Shown here in pieces: positions 1-10,196 of a stretch of DNA of 64,000 nt (positions within the stretch are counted from its first letter, which is position 1; each line of letters begins with the position of its first letter). The position numbers and the translations under genes were made by a program. Source of the DNA: Treponema sp. (lineage in GTDB: Bacteria; Spirochaetota; Spirochaetia; Treponematales; Treponemataceae); the NCBI GenBank assembly GCA_024695625.1, contig JAILHV010000064.1, positions 25,084-89,083 on the forward strand, given 5' to 3'. The notes below the pieces were generated by a model. The model was not told where the DNA came from. It searched no databases and saw only the letters and a list, made by a program, of their open reading frames with translations.

Positions 1-930
1 TTCTGAGTTCTTCTTTGCAGCATCAGCGTCTTTCTGTGCCTTGTCTGCATTCTTCTTTGCGTCTTCAGATGCCTTCTTTGCGTTGCTTGCGTCTTTCTGT
101 GCCTGGTTTGCGTCCTTGTTTGCAGCGTCAGACTTCTTCTTCTGCTCTTCAAGCTGCTTGTTTTTCTGGGCGGCATCTTCTGCGGACTTCTGGGCCTTGT
201 TTGAATAGTCCTCAGCCTCACGCTCCTTAATGTCAACCATGTTCTTGCGCTCGTCAATACCACGGTCGTCCTTTTCGCGCATAGAGTCAATTACGCGCTT
301 GTCGCTGATTGCTGAAGTATCAACGGCAGAAAGGCTGGAGTTCATGTCGAAGAGAGGAATTACAATCTGTGAGTTTCCAGGCCATTCATCCCACTTTGTG
401 GAAAGACCGCACTTGTCTGCGGTAAGGTTCTGCACGACTACATTCTTGTAGCGTTCTGTAAATACCTTTATGTTCTTGCGGTAGACAGCGTTGTATACAG
501 TTACGAAGGTGGAAATTGTGGCTGCATCATTGCTGTTGTAGCCGTATGCCCCCATGAGGTAGCCCTGGATGATTCTGCGGAGGTTACGAACGTGGTCAAC
601 CTGGGCGTTTTCATTGATAAAAAGGATGTCCGCATCAAATTTTGATTTTTCGGAAGGGTCTATGGCATGTATTACGGAATACTTTGCGCCTTTTCCGTAG
701 GTTGCGGCGGAATTAAGGTTTGCGGCAACCTGTCTTCCAAGTCCAGTTCCTATAGAACGGATTGCGTCTACAGTCTCAATGTAGGCGTGCGGTCCCATAT
801 AGTTTTCAAATGTAACGACTTCGTTTCCTATGCTTCGGATTTCATCTTCATCAACTTCAAGTGCAGATATCGTAGTCAGCAATGTAAGTGCAACTACGGC
901 AGCCATTGATGCTAATTTATAAATTTTCAT
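1..930 (-). CDS. P83/100-family-like spirochaetal protein with Ala/Lys/Asp-rich coiled-coil tail (3' end truncated by window edge)
   Basis: Reverse-strand reading frame from ATG at 930 (MKIYKLASMAAVVALTLLTTISALEVDEDEIRSIGNEVVTFENYMGPHAYIETVDAIRSIGTGLG...) open to base 1; C-terminal part is a KKASEDAKKNADKAQKDADAAKK-type heptad-like repeat. Not in the ORF track because its stop lies outside the window. Confidence 0.7.
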   Translation of the reverse strand, partial: MKIYKLASMAAVVALTLLTTISALEVDEDEIRSIGNEVVTFENYMGPHAYIETVDAIRSIGTGLGRQVAANLNSAATYGKGAKYSVIHAIDPSEKSKFDADILFINENAQVDHVRNLRRIIQGYLMGAYGYNSNDAATISTFVTVYNAVYRKNIKVFTERYKNVVVQNLTADKCGLSTKWDEWPGNSQIVIPLFDMNSSLSAVDTSAISDKRVIDSMREKDDRGIDERKNMVDIKEREAEDYSNKAQKSAEDAAQKNKQLEEQKKKSDAANKDANQAQKDASNAKKASEDAKKNADKAQKDADAAKKNSE

Positions 931-1013
931 AAATCCTCCAAAAATAACTTTATATAATCATTATAACACTATTTGTTTTAAAACAAAAGTGTCTTGTTGC
1001 AAAATTTATTCAT

Positions 1014-2864
1014 TTAAAAGCCGATTTCAATGAATTTTTCAAGAGTTTTCCGCGCATATTCCCTTGTAGCCTTGCCGTACTGGGGGCTAAGAAGCCTTGT
1101 TATGGTTGCTTTTCCCTTTGCAAAGAAGGCCGGACGCCCCATAAAGCGGCAAATTTCAAAGGTTGCGTCACAAATGGCTATGTGGACGCTTTCGTTGGAA
1201 TTCTTTAGGGAATACTTTTTTGCAATCGCCTCCATTGCACTCAGCATCCTTGCATCCGGGTCGTAGGCGGAAATTCCCGCGCTTTTTATGACTTCGGCAA
1301 GAACAACCGGATCCCTTACCTTTTCCAGCAGTTCTGCAAAGTATTTCTGGTACATTCCGGTGCCGGAATTTGCCGCAAGCGAAAGGACCGTCCTTGTATA
1401 GTCAAAATCCTTGCAAAAGAAGGGCTGCTCCGTGTTCTGCTGGGAATTAAGGGTTGTCCACGCCAGTATCATTTCCGAAAGCTCGTTTTTTAGCACAGGA
1501 ATCCAATCCTTTTCGCGGGTGCCGAATTTTCCTTCGCCGAATGAATTCAGTATGTCTTCCGCATGCTCTGGGCTTATGACGGGCCCCGAAACATTCGTGG
1601 AGTGAAGGTCGGTCTTTTCGTAGAAAGTGTTGTAGTCCCTGTTATTCTTTGGATGATAAGAACTTATGTCTGGCGAAAAGCCTATGTTCTGCCTTATTCT
1701 GTAGCCTTCTATAACCCAGTCCCTCATGCAAAGGCCTATGTTGCCGGAATCAGTGGGGAAAAAATAAGTCCACTTCTTTGACGGATTGAAGGTGGCTTTC
1801 CACAAGGGCTCTCCTTCCGGCATGTAGCAGCAGGCATGGCTACCGTCTGCAAGCACAAGCCCCTGCAGGGTTCGACCGGCGTAGGTTAGGGCATTCGGAC
1901 TAAAATCTGTCTTGTAGACATGCTTCTGGCTTCCGTCCAAAACGCCTATCTGTATTGCCGTAGCGGGGCTTCCCGTAAGAAGAAGGGCAGTTGAAGGTGA
2001 AAATCCTTCCGTTATAATCCTTGTTGGGGCAGAAAGTCCCTGCTGTCCTGCCATTACAGCCCATTTTGAATAGGGTTTGCCGTCTTTTTCCGCACAAAGT
2101 CCTGTTGCACCGTCCGCAAAAGAGACCAAGGCTCCAAAAAAGCACTGTTCAACCTGGACAACCTTTCCGGAAAAGCAGAATTCATCGCTTACTTCGCCAA
2201 AAGGAGTGACCGTAACCGCAACGCTCTTTCCGTCAACCTCTTTGTTAATGAATACAAGAACAGACCCCTCGTTAAGCTCAACTATAGGCAGAGAAGTGTT
2301 CTGCTCAGGAAGGGGAATGTTCCAGCGGCAGATTCCCTTTATGCCAAAGCAGGCAATGTCCGAGTCACCGCGGACGTAAATGCGCCCGTCGCGCCCGGGA
2401 AGGGGTGCCTCCGTTACGGAAAAGCCTGAATGGGCAGTCCAAACCAAAAGTCCCCCCGGGTTCATCATGTTAAGGTCGCCGTCTTTGCTTATTATGTAAA
2501 TCATGTCGGATGCGCCAACGGAAATAAGCGGTTTTAGGCGAGCGTTAATTCCGCGCTCCCACATTATCTTTCCGTCGTGGTCAAAGGCACAGACCATCTT
2601 TCCTTCTTCTACGGCAGCATAGCCAAAGCTGTTCCGTACGGGCTGGCAAAGAATGCTCCCCCCAGTAACAGTAACCCAGCTTGGAAGGGTGTACTTTAGG
2701 TCTACAACCTGAACTGTTGGCGAAAGATCCTCTTCTTCTGCCTCTTTTTGGGAAGGCAGGTCTTTTTCCGCCTTTTTTGCCGCTTGTCCAAAGGAAAATC
2801 CGGCCACAAAAAGAAATGCAAGTGAGGATACAAAAACTTTTTTTATAATTGCTTCTATATACAT
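1014..2864 (-). CDS. Secreted PQQ-like/beta-propeller repeat protein
   Basis: 616 aa; signal peptide (KKVFVSSLAFLFVAGFSFG), repeated propeller-like blades (GKIMWERGINARLKPLIS, GGLLVWTAHSGFSVTEAPLPGRDGRIYVRGD). Confidence 0.6.
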   Translation of the reverse strand: MYIEAIIKKVFVSSLAFLFVAGFSFGQAAKKAEKDLPSQKEAEEEDLSPTVQVVDLKYTLPSWVTVTGGSILCQPVRNSFGYAAVEEGKMVCAFDHDGKIMWERGINARLKPLISVGASDMIYIISKDGDLNMMNPGGLLVWTAHSGFSVTEAPLPGRDGRIYVRGDSDIACFGIKGICRWNIPLPEQNTSLPIVELNEGSVLVFINKEVDGKSVAVTVTPFGEVSDEFCFSGKVVQVEQCFFGALVSFADGATGLCAEKDGKPYSKWAVMAGQQGLSAPTRIITEGFSPSTALLLTGSPATAIQIGVLDGSQKHVYKTDFSPNALTYAGRTLQGLVLADGSHACCYMPEGEPLWKATFNPSKKWTYFFPTDSGNIGLCMRDWVIEGYRIRQNIGFSPDISSYHPKNNRDYNTFYEKTDLHSTNVSGPVISPEHAEDILNSFGEGKFGTREKDWIPVLKNELSEMILAWTTLNSQQNTEQPFFCKDFDYTRTVLSLAANSGTGMYQKYFAELLEKVRDPVVLAEVIKSAGISAYDPDARMLSAMEAIAKKYSLKNSNESVHIAICDATFEICRFMGRPAFFAKGKATITRLLSPQYGKATREYARKTLEKFIEIGF

Positions 2865-2895
2865 TTGCTTGTATTGCTAAGCTGTAAGCTTTCTC

Positions 2896-4143
2896 CTATC
2901 TTTCCAACAACGCAAGGCTCTCAATGTTGCATGTTTGGGGATAAAAATCCAAAAGATAAAGCGATTTTAGCTTGTAGCCGCTCTTTACAAGCCTGCCAAC
3001 GTCCCTGGCGTGGGTTGCAATGTCGCAGGAAAGGCTCCTTATTTGCTTTATGCCCGAAGAGCAAAGCCATGAACAGACTTCCTTTTCCATGCCGCTCCTG
3101 GGTGGGTCTATTACAACCGCATCAAAATTGCCGTTGCGCTCAATGCAGGAAGATGCATGATACTTTACCCAGACGGCTCCGCTAAGGCCAAAGCTTTCGT
3201 GGGAAGTGCCAAAAAGATTCTGCTCCGCATATACAATGGCAGACTTATTGTGCTCAACCAAGGTCACTTTGCTGAAGAGATCTGCAAGGAATACGCTGAA
3301 AGTTCCCGCCCCGGCATACATGTCAAGTACGTGCTTACCGCCAAGGCCTTCTGTAATCAGGGGAATTGTCTTTTCTAAAACCTGCATGTTGGACTGGAAA
3401 AAGCCCTGGACGTCAAAAGTAATCTTCTTGCCCAGAATGTCCACTGTACAAAGGTTCTCTTCCTTTACGCTTGCACCCTCGTAGCGCGGCTGAACCTTCT
3501 TGATTTTCTTCGTAGGCCGGCCGTTTCTTACTGTACGCTTGCCAATAACGCGGCCTTCCTTCTTTGAATCCTCGTTGCAGACAATTATCTTGTCAAAACC
3601 ATCAGGAATCGAAACGATTTTTTCCGTACCGAATACGTGAACCCGACCCTTGGGCCTCTGTTCAAAGGGCATTTCCGCAAGATACTTGTTCACCTCCGGT
3701 GTGGCGCAGGGGCAGTTCTGTATGGGGAGTACCTTGTTGCTCCTTTTTTCCATTAAACCGCCGTCGTGCAGCTGGAACCTGGCCCGGTAGCCTGTGGGGC
3801 TTGCGCTTACAACGTTGATTTGGCCAAGTTCAACTCCCTCGCGCTCAAAGGCATCCTTTAATATGGAAGAACGCAGCTCCGTCTGGAAATCCGTGGCAAT
3901 GTGCTGCATGTTGCAGCCGCCGCATTTAGTGTATAATGGGCAAAATGGGGTAGCCCTGTTGGAGGAAGGCTCAAGCACCTCCACAATCCGCGCGGTCGAA
4001 TAGTCCCGCATTTCCCTCTCAATCTGAATTTTTAGACTTTCCCCCGGCAGTGCATAGGGAACAAAAACGGTCTTCCCGTCAATCTTGGAGATGCAGTCGC
4101 CTCCGCTAACCATTTTTTCTGCCTTGATAATCGCCTCTTCCAT
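2896..4143 (-). CDS. TrmA/RlmD-family class I SAM-dependent RNA (uracil-C5) methyltransferase
   Basis: 415 aa; Fe-S cysteine motif CPLYTKCGGCNMQHI, SAM motif LDMYAGAGTFS, catalytic region DPPRSGM...SLSCD. Confidence 0.85.
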   Translation of the reverse strand: MEEAIIKAEKMVSGGDCISKIDGKTVFVPYALPGESLKIQIEREMRDYSTARIVEVLEPSSNRATPFCPLYTKCGGCNMQHIATDFQTELRSSILKDAFEREGVELGQINVVSASPTGYRARFQLHDGGLMEKRSNKVLPIQNCPCATPEVNKYLAEMPFEQRPKGRVHVFGTEKIVSIPDGFDKIIVCNEDSKKEGRVIGKRTVRNGRPTKKIKKVQPRYEGASVKEENLCTVDILGKKITFDVQGFFQSNMQVLEKTIPLITEGLGGKHVLDMYAGAGTFSVFLADLFSKVTLVEHNKSAIVYAEQNLFGTSHESFGLSGAVWVKYHASSCIERNGNFDAVVIDPPRSGMEKEVCSWLCSSGIKQIRSLSCDIATHARDVGRLVKSGYKLKSLYLLDFYPQTCNIESLALLER

Positions 4144-4226
4144 AACCTAATTATAACAAAAAATCCAAAGGCTAACAATCAGGCAAAAGCGAAAGTCACG
4201 GTTCATAATAAAAATTCCAAATTTGC

Positions 4227-6239
4227 TTACATCAAATTTACGGGGTCTACGTCTACTTCTATGTATACGTTTTTGGGAGCGCTGTAGCCGTAGACTAGGA
4301 CTTCTGCCATTTTTTGCATGGGGACAATCTGCTTGCCCCGGAGGATTATCTGCTGCCTAAAGTTTAGGCTTATCATGCTTAGGGGGCATTCTGCAGGGCC
4401 AAGTATGTCTACGCCGGGCTGTAAGTTTGCCTTTAGGATGTGGTAGGCTCCGTTTGCGGCTGTTTTTGCGGCTTCCGGTACTGACGAGCGGAATACGAAG
4501 CGCAGCAGCCTTGAATATGGGGGAAAACAGAGAATTTGGCGGCTTTCCAGTTCCCTTGTGTAGAATTCTTCCGTCTGTGCGCTTACGGCAAGTGCAATGG
4601 GTTCTCTGTCCGGGCTGTAGCTTTGCACGATTACCCTACCGTCCGGGAAGAATCTTCCTGCCCTGCCTGCAACCTGGGTGATTAGTGCGAAGGTTCTTTC
4701 TGCTGCCCTAAAGTCCGGCATGTGGAGCCCTGTGTCTGCAAGGACAACTCCTGCAAGTTTTAGGCGGGGAAAGTTTAGCCCCTTTGCAATCATCTGGGTT
4801 CCAAGGAGAATGTCGTATTCGCCGCTTTTGAATAGATTCAGCTTTTCCTGCAGCTCTCCTTTTTTTGTTAGGGAATCAGTGTCTATCCTCATCACTTTTG
4901 CAGACGGAAACTTTGACTTAACTTCTGCCTCTATGAATTCCGTGCCAAATCCAGAGTAGCCTACGTCCAGTGAACCGCATTCCGGGCATTGGGCTGGCGG
5001 TTGGATTGAATATCCGCAGTAGTGGCAGCGTAGGCGGTTTTCCGTTTTGTGGTAGGTGAGGGGAACGGAACAGTTTTTGCACTTCATCTCAAAACCGCAG
5101 CTGTTGCACCTAAAAAAATGGGTGAAGCCCCGCCTGTTAAGGAAGAGTATTGTCTGCCGCTTTTGGTCAAGTGCGGAGCGGATTTCGTCTTCCAGCTCAC
5201 GGGAAAGGCAGCCCCCCTGCGAAGGTTCAAGGCTTAGGTTTACGGCCTTTATGCTTGGCATTGCTCCACCGGCAAGTCTTCTGGTAAGGGTGTGGCGTAT
5301 TATGGTCTTGTCTTCCATGGCCTTCCATGATTCTACGGAAGGGGTTGCAGAACCCATTACAAGCGGAATTCCAAGCTTTGCTGCCCTGTGCATGGCAACT
5401 TGCCTTGCGTGGTAGCGGGGTGCAGAGCCAGACTTGTAGGATCCGTCGTGCTCTTCGTCTATTATTATTAGCCCCAGTTTTTTTACAGGAGCAAATATGG
5501 CGCTTCTTGCCCCAACAACAATCCTTGCCTCTTCGTGAAGAATCCGCTTCCATTCATTAAGCCTTTGGCTTGGGGTAAGCCCTGAATGCAGTACGGCTGC
5601 AACCTTTCCAAACCTTTGCACTACGGCTTCCACAACCTGAGGGGTAAGGCCTATTTCCGGGACAAGGTATATTACCCCCATTCCCTTTTGAAGGGTTCTT
5701 TCTGCTACGGTAAGAAAGACTTCTGTTTTTCCGCTGCCTGTGGTTCCGTAGAGGTAGTGGAAGAGGCTTTCGTTTTGGGTAAGGATTCCTTCTACAGCGG
5801 CTGTCTGTTCGCTGCTTAGTTCTTTTTTTTCAAAGCTAAGGTCGTCTTCCGTAAAGGAAAAAGAAGAGCTGTCTGTTTCCCTGCGGCCAGATGGAATCAT
5901 TGCAAAGACTGTTTCTCCGATTGACGAGAGGTAGTACTTTTGCATCCAGAGTGCGGTGGCGTAGAGTTCCTGGGTTAGGATAGGCTCTTTGTCTATGTAG
6001 CGCAGGGCAGTCCTTATTTTTGTTTTGTCCACGGGGCAGTTTGCCGGTATGCCGTCGTGAATGGCAGCCACAATGCCTGTTAGCTTTCTGTTTCCAAAGC
6101 GCACTTCAACCCTGCAGCCAAAGGGGTTTTCCGGATTGCCTTTTCCTTCTTCTGATGAATCTTCCGGTTCCAGGTAGGTGAATGTCTGGTTAAGAGGAAC
6201 GTTTACTATTACTTCCAGGTAACGCTGCTTGCTTGTCAT
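4227..6239 (-). CDS. priA: Primosomal protein N' (replication restart helicase PriA)
   Basis: 670 aa; Walker A YGTTGSGKTEVF, DEEHD box, zinc-binding CNSCGFEMKCKNCSVPLTYH...CHYCGY..CPECGS. Confidence 0.93.
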   Translation of the reverse strand: MTSKQRYLEVIVNVPLNQTFTYLEPEDSSEEGKGNPENPFGCRVEVRFGNRKLTGIVAAIHDGIPANCPVDKTKIRTALRYIDKEPILTQELYATALWMQKYYLSSIGETVFAMIPSGRRETDSSSFSFTEDDLSFEKKELSSEQTAAVEGILTQNESLFHYLYGTTGSGKTEVFLTVAERTLQKGMGVIYLVPEIGLTPQVVEAVVQRFGKVAAVLHSGLTPSQRLNEWKRILHEEARIVVGARSAIFAPVKKLGLIIIDEEHDGSYKSGSAPRYHARQVAMHRAAKLGIPLVMGSATPSVESWKAMEDKTIIRHTLTRRLAGGAMPSIKAVNLSLEPSQGGCLSRELEDEIRSALDQKRQTILFLNRRGFTHFFRCNSCGFEMKCKNCSVPLTYHKTENRLRCHYCGYSIQPPAQCPECGSLDVGYSGFGTEFIEAEVKSKFPSAKVMRIDTDSLTKKGELQEKLNLFKSGEYDILLGTQMIAKGLNFPRLKLAGVVLADTGLHMPDFRAAERTFALITQVAGRAGRFFPDGRVIVQSYSPDREPIALAVSAQTEEFYTRELESRQILCFPPYSRLLRFVFRSSVPEAAKTAANGAYHILKANLQPGVDILGPAECPLSMISLNFRQQIILRGKQIVPMQKMAEVLVYGYSAPKNVYIEVDVDPVNLM

Positions 6240-6973
6240 TTATTGTAGTCCGGACAAATTTGGAGCAGCCTTGCCTTGAATGCCTTTAAGTCTTCCCATG
6301 CCGGTCTTTTTAGGCTTTCGTCCCTGAGCAGGGCTGAGGGGTGGTAGGTTGGCATTAGGGGGATTCCGTTAAGGTCAAAGAATTTTCCGCGGGCAGAATT
6401 TATTCCCTCCGTGGTTTTAAGAAGGTTCTGAAATGCTGTTCTTCCCATTGCAAGAATCATCTTGGGCTTTAGTAGGTGGATTTGAGCCTGGAGGAAGCCT
6501 GAACATGCCTCTGCTTCTTCCGGCTGGGGTGTTCTGTTTGCAGGCGGGCGGCATTTTACTATGTTTGCTATGTAGCAGTTCTTTGTGCGGTCAAGTTCTA
6601 TGGCGGAAAGCATTTTATCCAAAAGCTGGCCTGCTTTGCCAACGAATGGCCTTCCTGTCTTGTCTTCGTCTTCTCCAGGGCCTTCTCCTACAACGAGTAC
6701 CACTGGGTTTTCTACGCCTTCTCCGGGGACTACATTGTTCCTTGTTGCAGCGAGGGAGCAGTTTTTGCAGGCTTGGATTTTATGTGCTATGGAGCCTATG
6801 GAAAGAGGGCTTTTTGCTTCTGCAACAGCCGCTTCTTTTGCTTGTGTTTGAGGAAGTGCCGGGTCGTCCGTAAAGCTTGGGGCTGTTTTGAATGCCTTTG
6901 CCGTATAGCCCAGGTTGCAGGAAGATGCCGCTTTGAGTAGGTTGAAGATGTCTTCTTTTTGTGCTCCTGTCAT
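6236..6973 (-). CDS. Type 4/5 (Fe-S) uracil-DNA glycosylase
   Basis: 245 aa; CKNCSLAATRNNVVPGEG...VVGEGPGEDEDKTGRPFVGKAGQLLDKML and YHPSALLRDE motifs; 4-bp overlap with priA start. Confidence 0.88.
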   Translation of the reverse strand: MTGAQKEDIFNLLKAASSCNLGYTAKAFKTAPSFTDDPALPQTQAKEAAVAEAKSPLSIGSIAHKIQACKNCSLAATRNNVVPGEGVENPVVLVVGEGPGEDEDKTGRPFVGKAGQLLDKMLSAIELDRTKNCYIANIVKCRPPANRTPQPEEAEACSGFLQAQIHLLKPKMILAMGRTAFQNLLKTTEGINSARGKFFDLNGIPLMPTYHPSALLRDESLKRPAWEDLKAFKARLLQICPDYNK

Positions 6974-7028
6974 AAAAGCCCCTTTTGTTTTAATAAAAAA
7001 GCGTCCTTAAAGCCTTACTTGCCATAAA

Positions 7029-7170
7029 GCCTAGCCCCGATTGTAAGGGCGGCGAAGCCGTTGCCACCCGGCAATGGAGGCGAATGCCGGAACCCTGGAA
7101 AGCGGGGATCTTGCTATGGACTGCCCGGATGCGAAGCGCAGGGCACAGTTGAACTATGCATGCGCTCCAA
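7029..7170 (+). repeat. Copy A of dispersed structured intergenic repeat (bipartite type)
   Basis: CCTAGCCCCGATTGTAAGGGC-GGCGAAGCC-G-TTGCCACCCGGCAATGGAG-GCGAATGCCGGAACCCTGGAAAGCGGGG ... GGGCACAGTTGAACTATGCATGCGCTCCAA; lies in the divergent gap between the udg-like gene and the glycosyltransferase. Confidence 0.75.
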
Positions 7171-7235
7171 GTCGTACATATTAAATATATCAAATACTTG
7201 CCCATTCATCAAGAATAGGGTATAATGCCCAAGTT

Positions 7236-8483
7236 ATGAAAGTAGTTATGTTTACGGACGCATATTATCCTCGCATCAACGGTGTTGCCGTTTCCGTAAA
7301 GTCTTTTGCAGATTCTCTTGCAATTTTGGGGCACAAGGTTTTAATTGTGGCCTCTGACTATACAAATAACCATATAGACGAAAACGAGAGGGAGACTTTT
7401 TTTAAGCATTTCCGCTACGAAGATGATCCAAATGGCAACAAGAACCTTTCTATTTTAAGGCTGCCGGCAGACAAAATTATTTTTTCCAAGGAAGATCGCA
7501 CCGTCCGTCTTAACCAGTGGTATATCATAAAGGCGGAGGTGGACAAATTTGGCCCGGATGTTGTTCACGTTAACTCTGAATTTGCAATGGGCTGGTTTGG
7601 CGTTACCTATGCCCGGCACAGGCATGTGGCCCTTATTTTTACCTTTCACACGCTTTGGGAAGACTATCTTGCAAACTACGTGCATTTTCTTCCTTCTTCA
7701 TGGTCGCAGAAGCTTGGCAAGAATCTGGTTAAGTTTTACCTTAAGAGGGCAGACGAAATTATTGTTCCCACGGCCCGTATTGGCGGTGTAATAGGAGAGT
7801 ACGGCGTTTCCAGGCCATACGACATTCTGCCTACGGGGATTCCTTCCAGCGTGGTTTCTTTTAACAAGAAGAAGTCTGTAGATTTTTACAAGAAGCTTTA
7901 CGAGGAATTTCCACAGCTTGAAGGGAAGCGGATTCTTCTTTATATTGGCCGTGTGGTTAAGGAAAAGAACCTTCCATTCCTTTTTGACGTCCTTGAAAGG
8001 GTTTTGCCTTCCGTTCCAGATGCAGTGCTGCTTTTTGTTGGCGGTGGGCCTGAGCTTGAGGCTTTAAAAGCGGCTGCTTCTGAGAGGGGGCTTTCTGACC
8101 GCGCCATATTTGCAGGCTACAGGGAAAGGGGCGACCTTGTCTACTTTTACAAGATGGCAAGTGTCTTTACCTTTCCAAGCGTTACGGAGACCCAGGGGCT
8201 TGTTACCGTGGAGGCCATGCTTACGGGACTGCCGGTTGTTGCAATTGGAGAGATGGGAACCCTTGACGTAATGCAGGGGGACAACGGCGGCTTTATGGTA
8301 GGGAACGACGCTGACGAATTTGCCCGGCGTACCATTGAGCTTCTTAGCGATTCAAAGCTGCATTCCAAGAAGTCCAAGGAGGCTTTTGAGTGGGCGCAGA
8401 AGTGGTCCATGAAGTTCCTTGCTCCGCGGCTTGTTGCTTTATATAAGAAAGGAATTAAAAATCATAAAAAAGGAAACAGATAG
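7236..8483 (+). CDS. GT4-family glycosyltransferase (glycolipid-synthase type)
   Basis: 415 aa; N-term MKVVMFTDAYYPRINGVAVSVKSFADSL, C-term FTFPSVTETQGLVTVEAMLTGLPVVA. Confidence 0.88.
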   Translation: MKVVMFTDAYYPRINGVAVSVKSFADSLAILGHKVLIVASDYTNNHIDENERETFFKHFRYEDDPNGNKNLSILRLPADKIIFSKEDRTVRLNQWYIIKAEVDKFGPDVVHVNSEFAMGWFGVTYARHRHVALIFTFHTLWEDYLANYVHFLPSSWSQKLGKNLVKFYLKRADEIIVPTARIGGVIGEYGVSRPYDILPTGIPSSVVSFNKKKSVDFYKKLYEEFPQLEGKRILLYIGRVVKEKNLPFLFDVLERVLPSVPDAVLLFVGGGPELEALKAAASERGLSDRAIFAGYRERGDLVYFYKMASVFTFPSVTETQGLVTVEAMLTGLPVVAIGEMGTLDVMQGDNGGFMVGNDADEFARRTIELLSDSKLHSKKSKEAFEWAQKWSMKFLAPRLVALYKKGIKNHKKGNR

Positions 8484-8485
8484 AA

Positions 8486-10195
8486 ATGAAGTGTAGAATG
8501 ATGCGTTTTTCTTTGTGCTTGATAGCCTTGACATTTTTTTCTTTGACTCTTCATGCAAGGGGCAAGCAGGGGCTTGTAAATTGTGGCAGCTGGATTTATG
8601 ACGCTATGACCGAGATTGCCATGGAGGAGGGGCGTGTTGACTTTAGCGACCAGGCACCCCTTTCCATTGCGGAGATTGAGCTTTATCTTTCCGAGGCTGA
8701 CTATGATTCGCTTAGCGAGGCAGGAAAGAAGAACTATGACAGGATTGTGGACTATATAGCATACGAGCCGCCTGCTTTTAAGGCTGATATTTTTTCTATA
8801 AGCGTAGAGCCGGAGATGAATGTAGAAGGCTTTTACAAGACCAATGATGACATTGACTGGGTGTACGACCGCTACTGTAGGCAACCGCTTTTGACAACGC
8901 CGCTTAATGTCCAGGGCGGGGACTATTTTACGCTTTCCATGGATGTTACCCTCCGCGAGTACGACGGGGCTGCAATTCTTGACAACAACTATTCAAACTT
9001 TATCTATGCGGACAGCAAGCTTACCCCGGACATAAACTTTCCGCATACGGCATACGGAAGCGTGGGCTACAAGTTCAACGACAATGCAGGGGTTAACCTT
9101 CAGGTTGGCATGGGACCCCAGAGCGTGGGACGGAGCCTTAGCGGTAGCATAATCTGGAGCGAATATTTTACGGGTGCAAGCTATGCAAACCTGGACGTCT
9201 TCTCTAAGAATTTCCGCTACAACATGAACGTTACCGAATTCAACGTGGACAAATACATGTATACCCACCGGCTGGAAGTAAGGCTATTCAAGAAGCTTCA
9301 GTTTTCCATTATGGAGTCAATGCTTGTAAATTCATCACTTGAACTTCGCTTTATGAATCCCTTTACAATGTTCCACGGAATGGCACCCTGGCGCGACTAT
9401 GGCGATGAGGACGGAGACCTTGACCACAGCGACCCGGAAAGCCATACCTGTGACTACCTTGCACTAAAGCTTGTCTATGTTCCTGTAAAGAATTTGCGTC
9501 TTTACGGATTTTTTGCCATGAACCAGTACCAAACTTTTTACGAGCGCAAGAACTGGGAGAACGACACCACTCCTAATTCCATGGCATTCCAGGCAGGTGC
9601 TGAATCCTACATTCCATTTAAGGGCGGCAATTTCCATTTCTGGCTTGAAGGAACTTACACCCAGCCCTACATGTATGTAAAGGAAGACCCCAACTGGAGC
9701 CTTGTGCGCACCTACAGCGAAAACCTTGGCGACAAGGCAATTTTCTATGAATGGGTTGGTAGCCCCTTTGGACCGGACACTGTTGCAGGCGAGCTTAACA
9801 TGGGCTATGAGGTTCCGGGAAAGTGGGACGTAACTGCAAGCTATCTCTTTAAGGCGGCAGGCGAGTATTCTGGGACCAAGCTTTTTACAGATGATTTGGA
9901 CTGGGGTGGGCAGGATAAGGTTCCCAACCGTGAGAACTGGGCATATCCGGACAGCGACAAGGAGGGTGGACAGGATAGGGCAAAGAAGCAGCAGGGCTTT
10001 AGCACACCCCACGGCACTCCTGAATACCTTAACAGGGTTGCGCTTAGGGCAAGCTTTTCTCCTTCTCCCTTGTTCACCATAAGCGCGCAGCCGGCATTCG
10101 TTTTTATATTCAACAAAGACAATATCGATGGAGAGTTTGCTTCCGGCGGGGAATTCGCAGTTTCCGCAAAAATCAATTTGAGCAGGTTGTTCTAG
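8486..10195 (+). CDS. Predicted exported outer-membrane beta-barrel-like protein
   Basis: 569 aa; signal peptide (LCLIALTFFSLTLHA), alternating aromatic strands, C-terminal ...EFAVSAKINLSRLF ending in aromatic residue. Confidence 0.55.
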   Translation: MKCRMMRFSLCLIALTFFSLTLHARGKQGLVNCGSWIYDAMTEIAMEEGRVDFSDQAPLSIAEIELYLSEADYDSLSEAGKKNYDRIVDYIAYEPPAFKADIFSISVEPEMNVEGFYKTNDDIDWVYDRYCRQPLLTTPLNVQGGDYFTLSMDVTLREYDGAAILDNNYSNFIYADSKLTPDINFPHTAYGSVGYKFNDNAGVNLQVGMGPQSVGRSLSGSIIWSEYFTGASYANLDVFSKNFRYNMNVTEFNVDKYMYTHRLEVRLFKKLQFSIMESMLVNSSLELRFMNPFTMFHGMAPWRDYGDEDGDLDHSDPESHTCDYLALKLVYVPVKNLRLYGFFAMNQYQTFYERKNWENDTTPNSMAFQAGAESYIPFKGGNFHFWLEGTYTQPYMYVKEDPNWSLVRTYSENLGDKAIFYEWVGSPFGPDTVAGELNMGYEVPGKWDVTASYLFKAAGEYSGTKLFTDDLDWGGQDKVPNRENWAYPDSDKEGGQDRAKKQQGFSTPHGTPEYLNRVALRASFSPSPLFTISAQPAFVFIFNKDNIDGEFASGGEFAVSAKINLSRLF

Positions 10196-10196
10196 T

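Noticed and set aside
1-230. Tandem repeats at the window start as a DNA-level satellite
   Set aside because: Explained as codons for the Ala/Lys/Asp coiled-coil tail of the P83/100-like protein on the minus strand.
6990-7205. 71-aa minus-strand ORF
   Set aside because: Lies over repeat copy A; it is translated repeat DNA with no protein-like features.
9464-10012. 182-aa minus-strand ORF
   Set aside because: Shadow of the 8486..10195 coding frame; no recognisable domain.
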